DNA of 64,000 nt from an uncultured Rubripirellula sp. (GCA_938075415.1 CALJHC010000027.1:24750-88749); one strand, 5' to 3'. Positions 1 through 9,785 are shown, counted from the first letter of the stretch. Numbers and translations: made by a program. Notes: generated by a model from the sequence alone, not told the origin.

Positions 1-128
1 TTTTCCTGATGTCGTTCGGACGGTTTTTGGGGTATACAAACGCCCTCGTCAAAACTCGCATGGTGGTTTTGGCGTGCACAGCTTTCAGTGTTTACGAACC
101 AATTGCGATTTACTGTGAGAGAAATTGA

Positions 129-2048
129 ATGAGCGTTAACGCTGGTCAGGCCTGGACGGTCGAAGATGCTGCGAAGCTTTATGAAATTACGCAGTGGAGT
201 GACGATTACTTTCGTATTTCTCAAGAAGGTAATTTGTGCGTCTCTCCAGATCGTGATGCTACCAATTCCATTGACCTAAAACGACTGGTTGATCAGTTGG
301 GTGAACGCGGCCTGGATTTGCCGATCCTGTTACGATTCAACGGGATTCTGGCGGATCGACTGAAACACCTTAATGATTGCTTTGGTGCGGCGATCGAGAG
401 TCATCATTACAACAATGGCTATCGCTGTGTTTTCCCGATCAAGGTGAATCAGCAGCGGGATGTCGTGCAGCAGATCATTCAACATGGTCGCAATTTTGGT
501 TTTGGTGTTGAAGCGGGAAGCAAACCCGAATTGCTTGCGGTGGTGGCAATGACGGACCCTGACATGCCAATTGTCTGCAATGGTTTCAAGGACGCGGAGT
601 TCACGCGAATGGCACTTCTTGCCCAGCGGATGGGACGGACAGTGATTCCGGTGGTGGAGAAAGTTAGCGAGTTAGATCTGATATTGGAGATATCCGAATC
701 ACTTGGTGTTCGTCCAACGATTGGCATGCGAATAAAATTAGCAACTCGGGGCAGCGGACGCTGGCAGGCGAGCGGTGGTTACCGAAGTAAGTTTGGCCTG
801 ACGGTCGCAGAAATGCTGACTCAGTTGGATCGTTTGATTGAGCTTGGGATGGGTGATTGCTTTCAGTTGTTGCACTTTCACGTTGGTAGCCAGATCGGCA
901 ATATCCGTCAATTGAAAGCGGCGATTCTGGAGGCATCGAGAATCTATGTTGATTTGTACCGGCGCGGTGCGGGCCTGAAGTACTTGGATGTCGGTGGCGG
1001 CCTGGGGGTTGATTACGACGGTTCGCGATCGGATTCCGAATCCAGCATGAATTATACCGTTCAGGAATACGCAAACGATGTTGTGTACCACGTTGGGACT
1101 GTCTGTGATGAGGCAGAGGTACCGCATCCTCAACTGATTTCCGAAAGTGGGCGAGCGGTGGCGGCACACCACAGTGTCTTGGTCATGGAGACTCTTGGTG
1201 TGACCTCGCAGGGAAGCGTGGAGGAGTTGCCGTCGGACCTACCTGATGATTATGAGCAGCCGGTCTTGGATTTGAAAATGTTCCACGAGAATCTTGAGCC
1301 GGCTAACATGCTTGCGACCTTTCATGACGCGCAAGTTGCGTTGGATTTGTGTATGAATCTTTTTAGCGGGGGCTATCTGCCACTGGAACAGCGGGTTGCA
1401 GCTGAGAATCTATATTTTGCCATCTGCCATCGCGTGCGTGAAATGGCCTCGGTCTCAGGTGAAGATTCAGAAGACATCCGTCGCCTGGACCGCATGCTGT
1501 CCGACATCTACTTTGCTAATTTCTCGCTTTTTCAATCGATGCCAGATTCTTGGGCGATTGATCAATTGTTTCCTGTGATGCCGATTCATCGGCTGGAGGA
1601 GAAACCGACACGGCATGCGGTCTTGGGGGATATCACTTGTGATAGCGACGGTAAGGTTGATGCGTTCATTGGCTGTGGTAAGCGACATCGTACCCTGATG
1701 TTGCACGCTTGCAAAAAGAACGAGCCTTACCTTCTGGCTGTCTTCATGGTTGGAGCCTATCAAGAGATTCTTGGTGATCTACACAACTTGTTTGGAGACA
1801 CCCATGCGGTTCACGTTGATGTCAATCATGGAATTGCCAAGGTACAGTCCATTGTCAAAGGAGATACGGTTCGTGAGGTGCTGGGGTATGTTCAATACGA
1901 AGGGCGAGAACTGATCGATAAATTACAGAACGCGGTCGAAGATGCCGTTCAGTCAGGCTGTATCAATAACCAACAGGCCGGAGAGACGGTTGCTTTCTAC
2001 GAACGGGCTCTGGGTGATTACACTTACCTGACAACGCGTCGATCATGA
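129..2048 (+). CDS. speA: Biosynthetic arginine decarboxylase
   Basis: Decarboxylates L-arginine to agmatine, the first step of the agmatine route to putrescine and polyamines; PLP-dependent, alanine-racemase-like fold (fold III). The 639-residue length is normal for bacterial SpeA. The PLP lysine lies in FPIKVNQQRD (about residue 105); the glycine-rich DVGGGLGVDYDG and SESGRAV motifs follow, and the C-terminal half carries the usual SpeA extension. The ATG has a GAGAG stretch about 9 bases upstream. No agmatinase, agmatine deiminase or other polyamine gene is adjacent, so it looks monocistronic; the next gene is about 480 bases away. Family assignment is secure from sequence; the physiological role is family knowledge. 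Confidence 0.97.
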   Translation: MSVNAGQAWTVEDAAKLYEITQWSDDYFRISQEGNLCVSPDRDATNSIDLKRLVDQLGERGLDLPILLRFNGILADRLKHLNDCFGAAIESHHYNNGYRCVFPIKVNQQRDVVQQIIQHGRNFGFGVEAGSKPELLAVVAMTDPDMPIVCNGFKDAEFTRMALLAQRMGRTVIPVVEKVSELDLILEISESLGVRPTIGMRIKLATRGSGRWQASGGYRSKFGLTVAEMLTQLDRLIELGMGDCFQLLHFHVGSQIGNIRQLKAAILEASRIYVDLYRRGAGLKYLDVGGGLGVDYDGSRSDSESSMNYTVQEYANDVVYHVGTVCDEAEVPHPQLISESGRAVAAHHSVLVMETLGVTSQGSVEELPSDLPDDYEQPVLDLKMFHENLEPANMLATFHDAQVALDLCMNLFSGGYLPLEQRVAAENLYFAICHRVREMASVSGEDSEDIRRLDRMLSDIYFANFSLFQSMPDSWAIDQLFPVMPIHRLEEKPTRHAVLGDITCDSDGKVDAFIGCGKRHRTLMLHACKKNEPYLLAVFMVGAYQEILGDLHNLFGDTHAVHVDVNHGIAKVQSIVKGDTVREVLGYVQYEGRELIDKLQNAVEDAVQSGCINNQQAGETVAFYERALGDYTYLTTRRS

Positions 2049-2526
2049 GCCAAGACGGAGGTCACGATGTTTTCGTTCCCCGATCTAATGTCTTGTTGGC
2101 TTATTACGAGAAATAGAAGCGAGGCGGTTTCGGAGCAGAATAATTTCGAGGTGTCTCAGGGATTGGGACTTTAAGAAGCTGCCCGTTGATTGATTCGGGA
2201 GAACCTGCTCAGAACTTTTCCACTTTCAGGCGCGCCATGCTGCCCTGTAATGGTCCGGCTGGGATGCAACGAGAGCAATCCCGGGGATTGAATCACGGAA
2301 ATGGTTTGATCAGGGCCGCGGTCAATGGGGCCTGAGGGGGGAAGGGGTTGCATGAATCCTGTTCAAAGTGGTTTTTTGATCATCGAAGCACCCACCTTGT
2401 CAGCCGTTTGGCCTGCTATGATACGAGCCGGGGATGACGAGAGAGCCATAGGATTCTTGGCTGCCTCGACGACTAGGGATAATGCAGACGTCCCGCGGGG
2501 GACATTTGGGCGATCACCGTGGAAAG
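2049..2526. other. Intergenic spacer, nothing recognised
   Basis: Spacer between speA and the NPCBM-like gene. Short frames on both strands have no recognisable protein character. No clear terminator or promoter could be picked by eye. It presumably holds the promoter of the 2.5-9.1 kb operon. Confidence 0.5.
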
Positions 2527-3714
2527 ATGACGAAGGGGTTGATGTTGGGCTTTTTATTTATTCCGGCTTTCGCTGGCGTTGGGTCGCTGATCGGTAGCTT
2601 ACTGCTGTCTTCTCTACCGGTGGTGCTTGAAACCAACGAGGGAGAGCGATTTTCAGGGCCTTTGCTCGATATCGAGGATTCGTCACTTCGTATTGAAGTC
2701 AACGGGTCGGTGAGATCAATCGAGTTTCAGTCCCTCTCTTCATTAGTTCTGTCGAAAGATCGATCGGAGTCGTCTCCTGTTTTTCGTGTGGAATTATCCG
2801 ATGGAACCCGTATCGCGGCCGAGACGGTCAGCTCGTCTGAGGAAACACTCGAGATTAAACCGCGACAGCAGGCAAATCTTCGTGTTCCTCTTCAACAGGT
2901 GCGGGCAATTCGTTTTCAGCCTGGCCGTCCAGCGACTGATTCGCAGTGGTTGGGTTGGCTGGAGCAGCAGCAGCGATCTGATTTATTGGTCATTCGAAGA
3001 GAGGGTGATCGACTTGACCCGCAGCAAGGCTTAATCTCGGAGATCGATTCCGATTCGGTTGGATTTGACCTGGATGGAACATCGGTCGATGCTCCGATCG
3101 ATCGCCTTGAGGGAGTGGTTTTTGCGACTCGAGAAGCTGAGCCAGCCTCATCGGCGATCTCAGTCGTTGACGTTTTTGGCTCTCAGTGGAAAGTAAGTGA
3201 TCTTACTTTGGCTGACGGAGAAGATGAGTTGAGTCTTCGGCTGGCTAATTCGTTGCAGCATCGCGTGCCGCTGAGCCAGGTGGCGACGATACGCTGGAGT
3301 TCAGGATTGGTTCTTCTCGCGACGGCCGAGTCCGTGGACTCAGGCTATTCGCCGTTTATCAAGAGTAATGTCAGCCCCAAAACACTCAACGCCTTTTTCT
3401 CACCAACTGTCGAAGGAGAGGCTGACCTTCAGATGCACGGTGGTTCTTCCATTGTGTACCGAGTCGAGCCTGGATTTAGAATCTTGGCAGGTTCGGTACA
3501 GCGTCATTCCAAAGTCGCTGATGGTGGCGCGGTCACCGTTCGGATTGAGCTGGACGGAAAAGAAATGTGGCGGGAGACATTGGAGGATCGGCGATCTCGA
3601 GGATTTGAAATTCCGTTGACTGAAGCCAGGCGGTTGCAAATATACGTTGATCAGGATGGTGACGGTGACGTTGGTGACACGGTGCAACTGACGCGGCCGA
3701 GATTAGTGAAATGA
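2527..3714 (+). CDS. Exported NPCBM/NEW2-like domain protein, first gene of protease operon
   Basis: Protein of 395 residues from the ATG at 2527, chosen because GGAAAG lies just upstream and the product then opens with a lysine and a hydrophobic segment (signal peptide or anchor, about residues 5-30). The middle repeats a theme of short beta-rich stretches about glucose-like 'effect of setting' modules (RSIEFQSLSSLVL, LQQVRAIRFQPG, LSQVATIRWSSG), suggesting three SM-like or small beta modules. The C-terminal 110 residues resemble NPCBM/NEW2 carbohydrate-binding-like domains, with GSVQRHSK and a DQDGDGDVGD acidic turn. It overlaps the next gene by 4 bases (ATGA), implying translational coupling with the HtrA-like genes. 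Function unknown; a cell-surface or periplasmic recognition subunit is an inference. Confidence 0.75.
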   Translation: MTKGLMLGFLFIPAFAGVGSLIGSLLLSSLPVVLETNEGERFSGPLLDIEDSSLRIEVNGSVRSIEFQSLSSLVLSKDRSESSPVFRVELSDGTRIAAETVSSSEETLEIKPRQQANLRVPLQQVRAIRFQPGRPATDSQWLGWLEQQQRSDLLVIRREGDRLDPQQGLISEIDSDSVGFDLDGTSVDAPIDRLEGVVFATREAEPASSAISVVDVFGSQWKVSDLTLADGEDELSLRLANSLQHRVPLSQVATIRWSSGLVLLATAESVDSGYSPFIKSNVSPKTLNAFFSPTVEGEADLQMHGGSSIVYRVEPGFRILAGSVQRHSKVADGGAVTVRIELDGKEMWRETLEDRRSRGFEIPLTEARRLQIYVDQDGDGDVGDTVQLTRPRLVK

Positions 3715-6017
3715 GTCTTCAAGTTCAAGGTTTACAGATGCACAAGCGTGAGCGTTTCAGTGTACGGGCGATCGCCCTGCAGTTAACGGTGGTTGTCGCC
3801 TTGACTTGCGTTTCAACACGAGCCGCTGAGACGGTGCTGGAACTGGATCCGATCTTGGCTGGTATCGAGCAGCAACGGATTGCCGCCATTGAGCGTGCAA
3901 CTCCCTCAGCGGTCAGTGTCTTTGTCCCCGGTGGAGGCGGTGGTGGTAGTGGCGTTTTGATTTCGCCGGACGGATACGCGCTGACAAATTTTCACGTGTC
4001 GAGTCCGGCAGGTACTTTTATGCGATGTGGACTCAGTGACGGTGAAATCTACGATGCGGTGATTGTCGGCATTGATCCCGTGGGTGATCTGGCAATGATT
4101 CGACTTTTAGGTCGAAATGATTTCCCCTACGCAACATTGGGGGATAGCCGATTGTCGCAGGTGGGTGACTGGTGCATGGTGATTGGAAATCCATTTCTCT
4201 TGGCCTCCAACCTGCAACCCACAGTGACGTGGGGGATCTTGAGTGGTGTTGGTCGTTACCAATACCCATCGGGGACTTTGTTGGAATATGGAGATTGCTT
4301 ACAGACCGACGCATCGATCAATCCCGGCAACTCCGGTGGCCCGCTTTACGACTCTGAGGGAAGATTGCTCGGAATCGTCGGAAGGGCTTCTTTTGAGAAA
4401 CGCGGACGAGTGAACGTCGGGGTCGGTTATGCGATCTCGGTGCAGCAGGCGAAAAATTTTCTCGGTTATCTTCGAAGTGGAAGAATCGTCGATCATGCAA
4501 CGTTGGGGGCGACCGTGGCAACGGATCCTGACGGTGGTGTACGTGTCAGTAATTTGCTGGAGTCGAGCGATGCGTACAGGAGAGGACTTCGTTATGGTGC
4601 CGAGATACTTGAAGTGGACGGGCGAACCGTTCGTACTGCCAACGATGTCCAGAAGGTTCTGGCAACGTTGCCCAATGGATGGCGAGTTCGAATAGCCTAT
4701 CGATCAGAGGGTGAAACGCGGGAGACATTGGTTCGACTGATGGGAGTTCATCAGGAGGATGAATTGATGAAGAAAATGTCGGCGGCACTTCCGCCGCCTC
4801 CCCCTCGGCCCGGTCCGGAACTACCAAAAGGTCTCGAGGATTTAAAGGAGGCCGAAGAGGGGGAAAAGCCAGCCCCTCAGATGCGACCCCAGTTGAAAGT
4901 TGCAAAGAAGTCTGTCCCTGATTCAGTTCAGCGCCAACTAACTGAACGGAAGGGGTATGCCAATTACTTTTTCAATCAACAGCAGCAGGATCGGATTTTC
5001 AAGGCCCTGCAAGATCAAAGGCCCGATGGACCTCGGGAAGGTTCGGCGGAGTCAAAATTGCAGGGCTGGGTGGTTTCCGGCAAGACGGTTTCCGACTCTC
5101 CAAAAGATTTCTCATTCAGCGTTTCAACCGGCGGAATGTCGCTGAACATGGGCAATGAATCGTTCGAGGTGGAGGATAAGTCAGATTGTTATGACGCTGT
5201 GACAACCCAGTCCCCGCTATCGATTCTTGCTGCCTTGAATGGTTGGCGTCGGATGCTGGAGCAGGGACCGAAGAAGTTTGGCGAGTCTTTCTTCTTGGGA
5301 AGCATGCCCCTGGGAGGACAACGACCACTTCGGGACTGCTTTGTCGGCATTGATGGAGAACTGGAATTTCGCTGGATGGTCCACCCCAAGACGCAGCGTC
5401 TTGAGGTGATCGAGGTCTTCGCTGATCGGGATGCTGATCCCGCAGAGCTATGGTTCAACTACACGGATGACCCCGACAACGGACGGGCGACACCGATCGG
5501 CATCGTTCTGAAATTTGGAACCGAGGCGATTTTGGAGTTGACCATTGATTCATGGGAACGAAGTAGCGAAGGGATTTCGGGCGATGAAGCAGTCATAGAG
5601 GGAGGCGAGCAGGTTTTACTGCAACGCCCCGGCAACTTGCGATTCGCCGGCAGTGACCTGATTTTAGCGCCGGCAACTGATGTTCTGGCCGCGTTCCAGC
5701 TAGCGGTCGCTGAGAAGAGCAAAATGGAAACAACCGGGGCCAGCGTTGCGACGCCCCCAGTTGATCGCTTGATTGAAGATTGGATTTTGAGTCCTGCTTG
5801 GTTTGGTTTTCGCATTAGTGGTTTGAGTGGAGATCATCGAGCGTCCCACTTGAGTAACCACCGACGTGACGCTGGGTTGAAGTCAGAGTATCAGGCATTG
5901 GAAATTGACTCTCAGGAGACGGGATCCAACCTGGCGATCTGGAAGCCTCTGCGTCAGCCAGAACCATCGCTTGACTTCACCAGATTGCAACAGCAGCGGA
6001 TGGGGGTGGTAATCTGA
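3711..6017 (+). CDS. HtrA/DegP-like S1C serine protease with PDZ, triad intact
   Basis: Exported trypsin-like protease of 768 residues. A signal peptide ends near residue 39 (STRAAE); an internal ATG at 3738 is an alternative start. The protease domain spans about 50-250, with His95 in LTNFHV, Asp126 in VGDLAMI and Ser208 in NPGNSGGPL, so the triad is complete. A PDZ domain follows at about 262-345, then a proline-rich linker (PPPPPRPGPELP) and a roughly 400-residue C-terminal region I do not recognise, beta-rich and probably specific to the lineage. Standard DegP is about 470 residues, so this is much longer. It is coupled by ATGA to the gene before and by a 1-base overlap to the gene after. 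Probable role: envelope protein quality control or processing; substrate unknown. Confidence 0.9.
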   Translation: MSLQVQGLQMHKRERFSVRAIALQLTVVVALTCVSTRAAETVLELDPILAGIEQQRIAAIERATPSAVSVFVPGGGGGGSGVLISPDGYALTNFHVSSPAGTFMRCGLSDGEIYDAVIVGIDPVGDLAMIRLLGRNDFPYATLGDSRLSQVGDWCMVIGNPFLLASNLQPTVTWGILSGVGRYQYPSGTLLEYGDCLQTDASINPGNSGGPLYDSEGRLLGIVGRASFEKRGRVNVGVGYAISVQQAKNFLGYLRSGRIVDHATLGATVATDPDGGVRVSNLLESSDAYRRGLRYGAEILEVDGRTVRTANDVQKVLATLPNGWRVRIAYRSEGETRETLVRLMGVHQEDELMKKMSAALPPPPPRPGPELPKGLEDLKEAEEGEKPAPQMRPQLKVAKKSVPDSVQRQLTERKGYANYFFNQQQQDRIFKALQDQRPDGPREGSAESKLQGWVVSGKTVSDSPKDFSFSVSTGGMSLNMGNESFEVEDKSDCYDAVTTQSPLSILAALNGWRRMLEQGPKKFGESFFLGSMPLGGQRPLRDCFVGIDGELEFRWMVHPKTQRLEVIEVFADRDADPAELWFNYTDDPDNGRATPIGIVLKFGTEAILELTIDSWERSSEGISGDEAVIEGGEQVLLQRPGNLRFAGSDLILAPATDVLAAFQLAVAEKSKMETTGASVATPPVDRLIEDWILSPAWFGFRISGLSGDHRASHLSNHRRDAGLKSEYQALEIDSQETGSNLAIWKPLRQPEPSLDFTRLQQQRMGVVI

Positions 6018-7021
6018 TGAGTTCCCTCAGATTGTTCATATTGATTGTTTGTGGCGTTTATCCGTGCATGGTTCTAGTCGCTGAACCGGCGGTGGTCAAA
6101 ACGTCTCGTGACGCGCAGCAGAGGGTCGTGAAAATCTATGGTGCTGGTGGCTTGTCGGGCCTCGAGGCGTATCAAAGTGGTTTTCTGGTTTCGCCTGATG
6201 GCCACGTTGCGACGGCATGGAGTTATGTTTTGGATGTTGAGCCCGTTGTGTTACTCGATGACGGTCGAAGATTCGAGGCAAAAATTGTTGGGTTTGAACC
6301 GGCATTGGAGTTGGCGGTTCTAAAAATAGAAGCGAGTGAACTGCCTTTCTTCAAATTCGAAGAGGGGCCCGTCATGCAGTGGGGAGATCCAGTTCTCGCG
6401 GTCAGCAATCTTTTCAATATTGCAACTGGTAACGAGCCTGCCAGCGTGATGCAGGGAACGATTGCGTCGGTTGCTCGTTTGAATGCGAGAAAAGGAACCT
6501 ACAAAACCCCTTACTCCGGTTCTGTTTTTGTGCTGGATCTGATTGCGAATAATCCCGGGGCAGCGGGCGGAGCATTGGTGGATGCTGCGGGGCGATTGGT
6601 GGGAATGCTTGGCAAGGAATTAAGGGATGCCGAGACAGGCGTCTGGCTGAACTATGCAATCCCAGCATCTGCGACAAAAACCACCATTGGCGATATCATC
6701 GCCGGTCGAAAAACAACCATGCTGGATCCAGCGGATCAACTTTTACCGCGTGAACGATCGCATCAGCCAAGCACCCTGGGTGTTGTCCTAATCCCTGATG
6801 TCCTCGAGTCCACACCGGTGTACATCGACCGTGTTTTCAAGGACGGCCCCGCTTGGCGGGCCGGTTTGTTAGCGGATGACTTGATCGTCCTCGTTGAGGG
6901 AAAACGGGTCGAAAGCCAGCGTGTGATGCGTCAGGTCTTTCGAACGCTTGATCGTCGAGATGATGTGGATCTGACGGTTCAACGCGGGAATGAAATTTTA
7001 CCGATTACCATCCAGCCCTGA
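6017..7021 (+). CDS. Catalytically dead HtrA-like protein with PDZ
   Basis: 334 residues: signal peptide (about 1-22), trypsin-like domain (about 30-235) and one PDZ domain (about 248-330, with GPAWRAGLLADDLIV). Aligned to its neighbour, all three catalytic positions differ: Ser69 replaces His (TAWSYV), Glu98 replaces Asp (LELAVLKI) and Ala183 replaces Ser (NPGAAGGAL). The fold-defining glycines are kept, so this looks like a conserved pseudoprotease rather than a decaying gene: the frame is open and it overlaps both neighbours by one base (TGATG). Likely a regulatory, scaffold or hetero-oligomer partner of the active protease encoded just upstream (inference). Confidence 0.88.
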   Translation: MSSLRLFILIVCGVYPCMVLVAEPAVVKTSRDAQQRVVKIYGAGGLSGLEAYQSGFLVSPDGHVATAWSYVLDVEPVVLLDDGRRFEAKIVGFEPALELAVLKIEASELPFFKFEEGPVMQWGDPVLAVSNLFNIATGNEPASVMQGTIASVARLNARKGTYKTPYSGSVFVLDLIANNPGAAGGALVDAAGRLVGMLGKELRDAETGVWLNYAIPASATKTTIGDIIAGRKTTMLDPADQLLPRERSHQPSTLGVVLIPDVLESTPVYIDRVFKDGPAWRAGLLADDLIVLVEGKRVESQRVMRQVFRTLDRRDDVDLTVQRGNEILPITIQP

Positions 7022-9141
7022 TGCCGAGGCCAGTGTTGTTCCTACCGATTAAAAATTGTTGTGGTTTACGTCTCATGTTGATGTTGCGATATCTTGTTTT
7101 GGGGCTATTTTTCGTTCTGTCGACGGGACCTTGGTCGGGAACTGCCCACGCTCAGGAGGCGGCGACATCAACGACACTGCAGTATCAACAGGCGATGGCT
7201 GGTGCGGTACGTACGGCGGCGAAAAAGGTTCTTTCTTCGGTCGTTTCAATCGAAGTGATCGGAGCCTCCGGTGCGGCCGAGGGTGAAGTAGAGCGGGATG
7301 CGCCGACGTCCGGCGTTGTTGTGGATGCGGAGGGATTGATTCTGACATCGAGTCTTGTGGCGACCCGTCCCACCGCCAGTTTGCTGGCGGTTTTTGAAGA
7401 TGGGACTCGGCATGCAGCACGCATCGTTGCTCGGGACGAGCATCGCGACTTGGTTCTCCTGAAGGTTGATGTGGAACGTGCAATTGAGCCGATTGTTTTT
7501 GACTCGAGTAAAGAGTTGCGGGTCGGCCAGACTGTGATCGCGTTGGGGCGTTATGGTAACGAATCCTCGCCGCTGGTCAGTCGCGGAATCCTTAGTGCGC
7601 AGCAGCGACTTGACGGGATCGCCTTGCAATGTGACGCTCGTGTTTCGCCATCTTTCTATGGCGGTCCTTTGATTGACCTTTATGGCAGAGTGATCGGAAT
7701 CCTGATCCCTGCCGTTGCGGAGGGAGGGGCTGAATCACCGACCAGTTGGTACGACTCGGGTATCGCCTTTGCGATTCCAATGGATGTCATCGCTCGGAAG
7801 CTTGGCAGGTTGAAGCAGGGGAATTCAATTCAAAAGGGCATGATTGGGATTGTTTCAAGATCCAGCGATCCCTATTCCGACGGAACAACAATCTCGGCGG
7901 TTCGGGCTCGCAGTCCGGCGGAATTGGCGGGCGTGGAGGCGGGTGACGAGGTGCTGGAAGTTGCTGGAATTCCAGTTCGACGACAATTACAGATTCGACA
8001 AGTTCTCGGAAGCTACGATGCCGGTGAAACGATCTCCGTCAAATTGAAGCGAAAGGACATGGTCAAGGATGTTAAGGTCACCCTCGCCGCGTCCATCCCC
8101 GCTCTGCAACCTCAGCGTCTTGGATTGGTTCTTTCTGATCAATTCAGTTCAGCCAGTAACCAAGCGGTGGCTGCCGGTGAAAATGAAGCGACCGCCAGCG
8201 ACGACGAAACCCAGGCAGAGACACCCCCGGAAGAAGCGGCGGGTGATCCTACCGCTGACGGTGCAAGGCAGGTGGTTGTTGACGCGATCGTCCCTGATTT
8301 TCAGGCGGCAGAGCCTTTTGAGGTTGGTGATGTGATCACGGGTATCGGTCCAACCTCGGTCAATGCTGTTCAGGATGTTCGTCGGTTACTGATGACGGCC
8401 TCTCCGAATCAGACGCTGAGCCTGTCGTTACTGCGTGCTGGTGAACCCGTTGCCTTGTCAATCAATCCGGAAACGATTACCGGCTCAGCGTTAGGAGCTT
8501 ATCCATCGGTCTGGAATTCACAGGTTGATACAGATTGGGAAGTGAAGGACTGGAAATTGCCGGAAGCTGGCAATGCTGCCGCTTACGCGGGACCGAAGGA
8601 AATCGATCAATTGGAGCGTTTGGGCTTGCTGGTTTTGTTGATGAATCCAGGGGAGGGCTCACCCAAGGTGGTTGCTGAATCTTGGCTAAAGTTCGCGAAA
8701 AAGACCGGGGTCGTGCTCTGTGCGATTGCTGCGGAGGATCAGCAGCGATGGCTTCCAAAAGAGGTTGAAGTGATCGCAAGATTCGCTGCGAGTTTGCAAA
8801 AGCAGGCTCCGATTGACTCAAGTGCAATTGCCATTGCGACCAGTGGAGCGTTGGCCAATGGGGATGGGAATGCGGCGGATTCGATGGCGATTGCTGTCGC
8901 TTTGGCAAAGCGACAGATTTTTTCAGGTGTCGCAGTTTCCTCCAAAAGCCGCCCACCGGCGATACGGTTGGCCGAGAATGACGGACAAGGCTCTTTTCAG
9001 ATGATGTTACCCTCATCGGCCAAGGGAGAGATTCCCGGATGGGCGGAAGTGATGATCAAGGCGGGATATCCTGTTGTCTCCGGTGGTGAAACCAGCCAAG
9101 AATCCTTGCTGCAATGGGTGCGTCTTTTGCAGGTCATTTGA
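7021..9141 (+). CDS. Inactive HtrA-like protein with two PDZ domains and a C-terminal hydrolase-like domain
   Basis: 706 residues. Signal peptide about 1-45 (ends THAHAQ-like, here GTAHAQE). Trypsin-like domain about 60-265: the His position is Leu112 (ILTSSLVA), Asp143 is kept, and the Ser position is Tyr213 in SPSFYGGPL, so it should be inactive. PDZ1 about 275-350 (SPAELAGVEAGDEVLEV) and PDZ2 about 395-490 (EPFEVGDVITGIGP) are separated by an acidic, Ala/Glu-rich linker. The last 165 residues have alternating strands and helices reminiscent of alpha/beta-hydrolases (GLLVLLMNPGEG, AIATSGALANGD), without a clear GxSxG nucleophile elbow. Last gene of the operon. Confidence 0.85.
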   Translation: MPRPVLFLPIKNCCGLRLMLMLRYLVLGLFFVLSTGPWSGTAHAQEAATSTTLQYQQAMAGAVRTAAKKVLSSVVSIEVIGASGAAEGEVERDAPTSGVVVDAEGLILTSSLVATRPTASLLAVFEDGTRHAARIVARDEHRDLVLLKVDVERAIEPIVFDSSKELRVGQTVIALGRYGNESSPLVSRGILSAQQRLDGIALQCDARVSPSFYGGPLIDLYGRVIGILIPAVAEGGAESPTSWYDSGIAFAIPMDVIARKLGRLKQGNSIQKGMIGIVSRSSDPYSDGTTISAVRARSPAELAGVEAGDEVLEVAGIPVRRQLQIRQVLGSYDAGETISVKLKRKDMVKDVKVTLAASIPALQPQRLGLVLSDQFSSASNQAVAAGENEATASDDETQAETPPEEAAGDPTADGARQVVVDAIVPDFQAAEPFEVGDVITGIGPTSVNAVQDVRRLLMTASPNQTLSLSLLRAGEPVALSINPETITGSALGAYPSVWNSQVDTDWEVKDWKLPEAGNAAAYAGPKEIDQLERLGLLVLLMNPGEGSPKVVAESWLKFAKKTGVVLCAIAAEDQQRWLPKEVEVIARFAASLQKQAPIDSSAIAIATSGALANGDGNAADSMAIAVALAKRQIFSGVAVSSKSRPPAIRLAENDGQGSFQMMLPSSAKGEIPGWAEVMIKAGYPVVSGGETSQESLLQWVRLLQVI

Positions 9142-9785
9142 TCCTTGATGTGTCAGGTATTATCTCATCTTCAAGCGGGGGGCACCTCATTGATTTGCGT
9201 CATGCAACTTGAATTGCATCGTGCAGGCAGCTAGAGAAAAGGGCCGCAATCGGACCCGCATCAATCATCTAAATCTCAGGCAGTTCATTGATGTGAAGTC
9301 CTCGTTGAGATGTGAATTCCTTGTTGACTCGACCGCTGCGCTGAATGGACGAGTGACCTAAGGACGGATTCTTACTCAGTTTCCCATAAAGAATTCTGTT
9401 GGGGACCGAGGCATCGGGTGATTTTAGAAATCGCTTGGCAAAGATCCGGCAAATGACTTGATTGCCCATCTGGCTCGATTGACGTTCGATGGATTCGTCT
9501 TTCGAATCGCACTCTCGGCTTCACGTGTCCGCTGAGTTGCCAAGTGGGGTTGGAGCCGAAGGAGAAGAAGCCTCTGATGGGAAAGTTGCCTGAATTTGAC
9601 TGTTTGTTGCCTAGAACAAGAAATCAAGCCGCATGAGGAATCCGACAACAAGGAAAGGGAATCCAGCGACAAGATAGGCGAATCCAGCGACAAGATATCG
9701 TGTGTTCGGGTGTTTGCTTTAATTTGTTAGACTGACGGATCACGCTTTCAATCGAATCTCATCAGAGTAAACGGGATTAATTTGC
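9142..9785. other. Intergenic spacer with 21-bp repeats
   Basis: No credible coding sequence. It contains a short inverted repeat ATGCAA/TTGCAT (9202-9219) and a three-copy 21-bp tandem repeat listed separately. The AT-rich stretch just before 9786 is the probable promoter region of the antiporter gene. Confidence 0.5.
9638..9700. repeat. Tandem repeat, 21 bp x 3
   Basis: Three consecutive 21-bp units begin with GAATCC; the second and third (9659-9679 and 9680-9700) share GAATCCAGCGACAAGATA, the first is diverged. Seen directly in the sequence; non-coding. Confidence 0.85.

Noticed and set aside
664..1172. Long minus-strand frames inside speA
   Set aside because: They are antisense shadows of a clearly coding gene; their products are rich in His/Pro/Arg with no family features.
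2171..2353. Short minus-strand frame in the speA downstream spacer
   Set aside because: Pro/Ser/Arg-rich, no start signal, no family; treated as non-coding.
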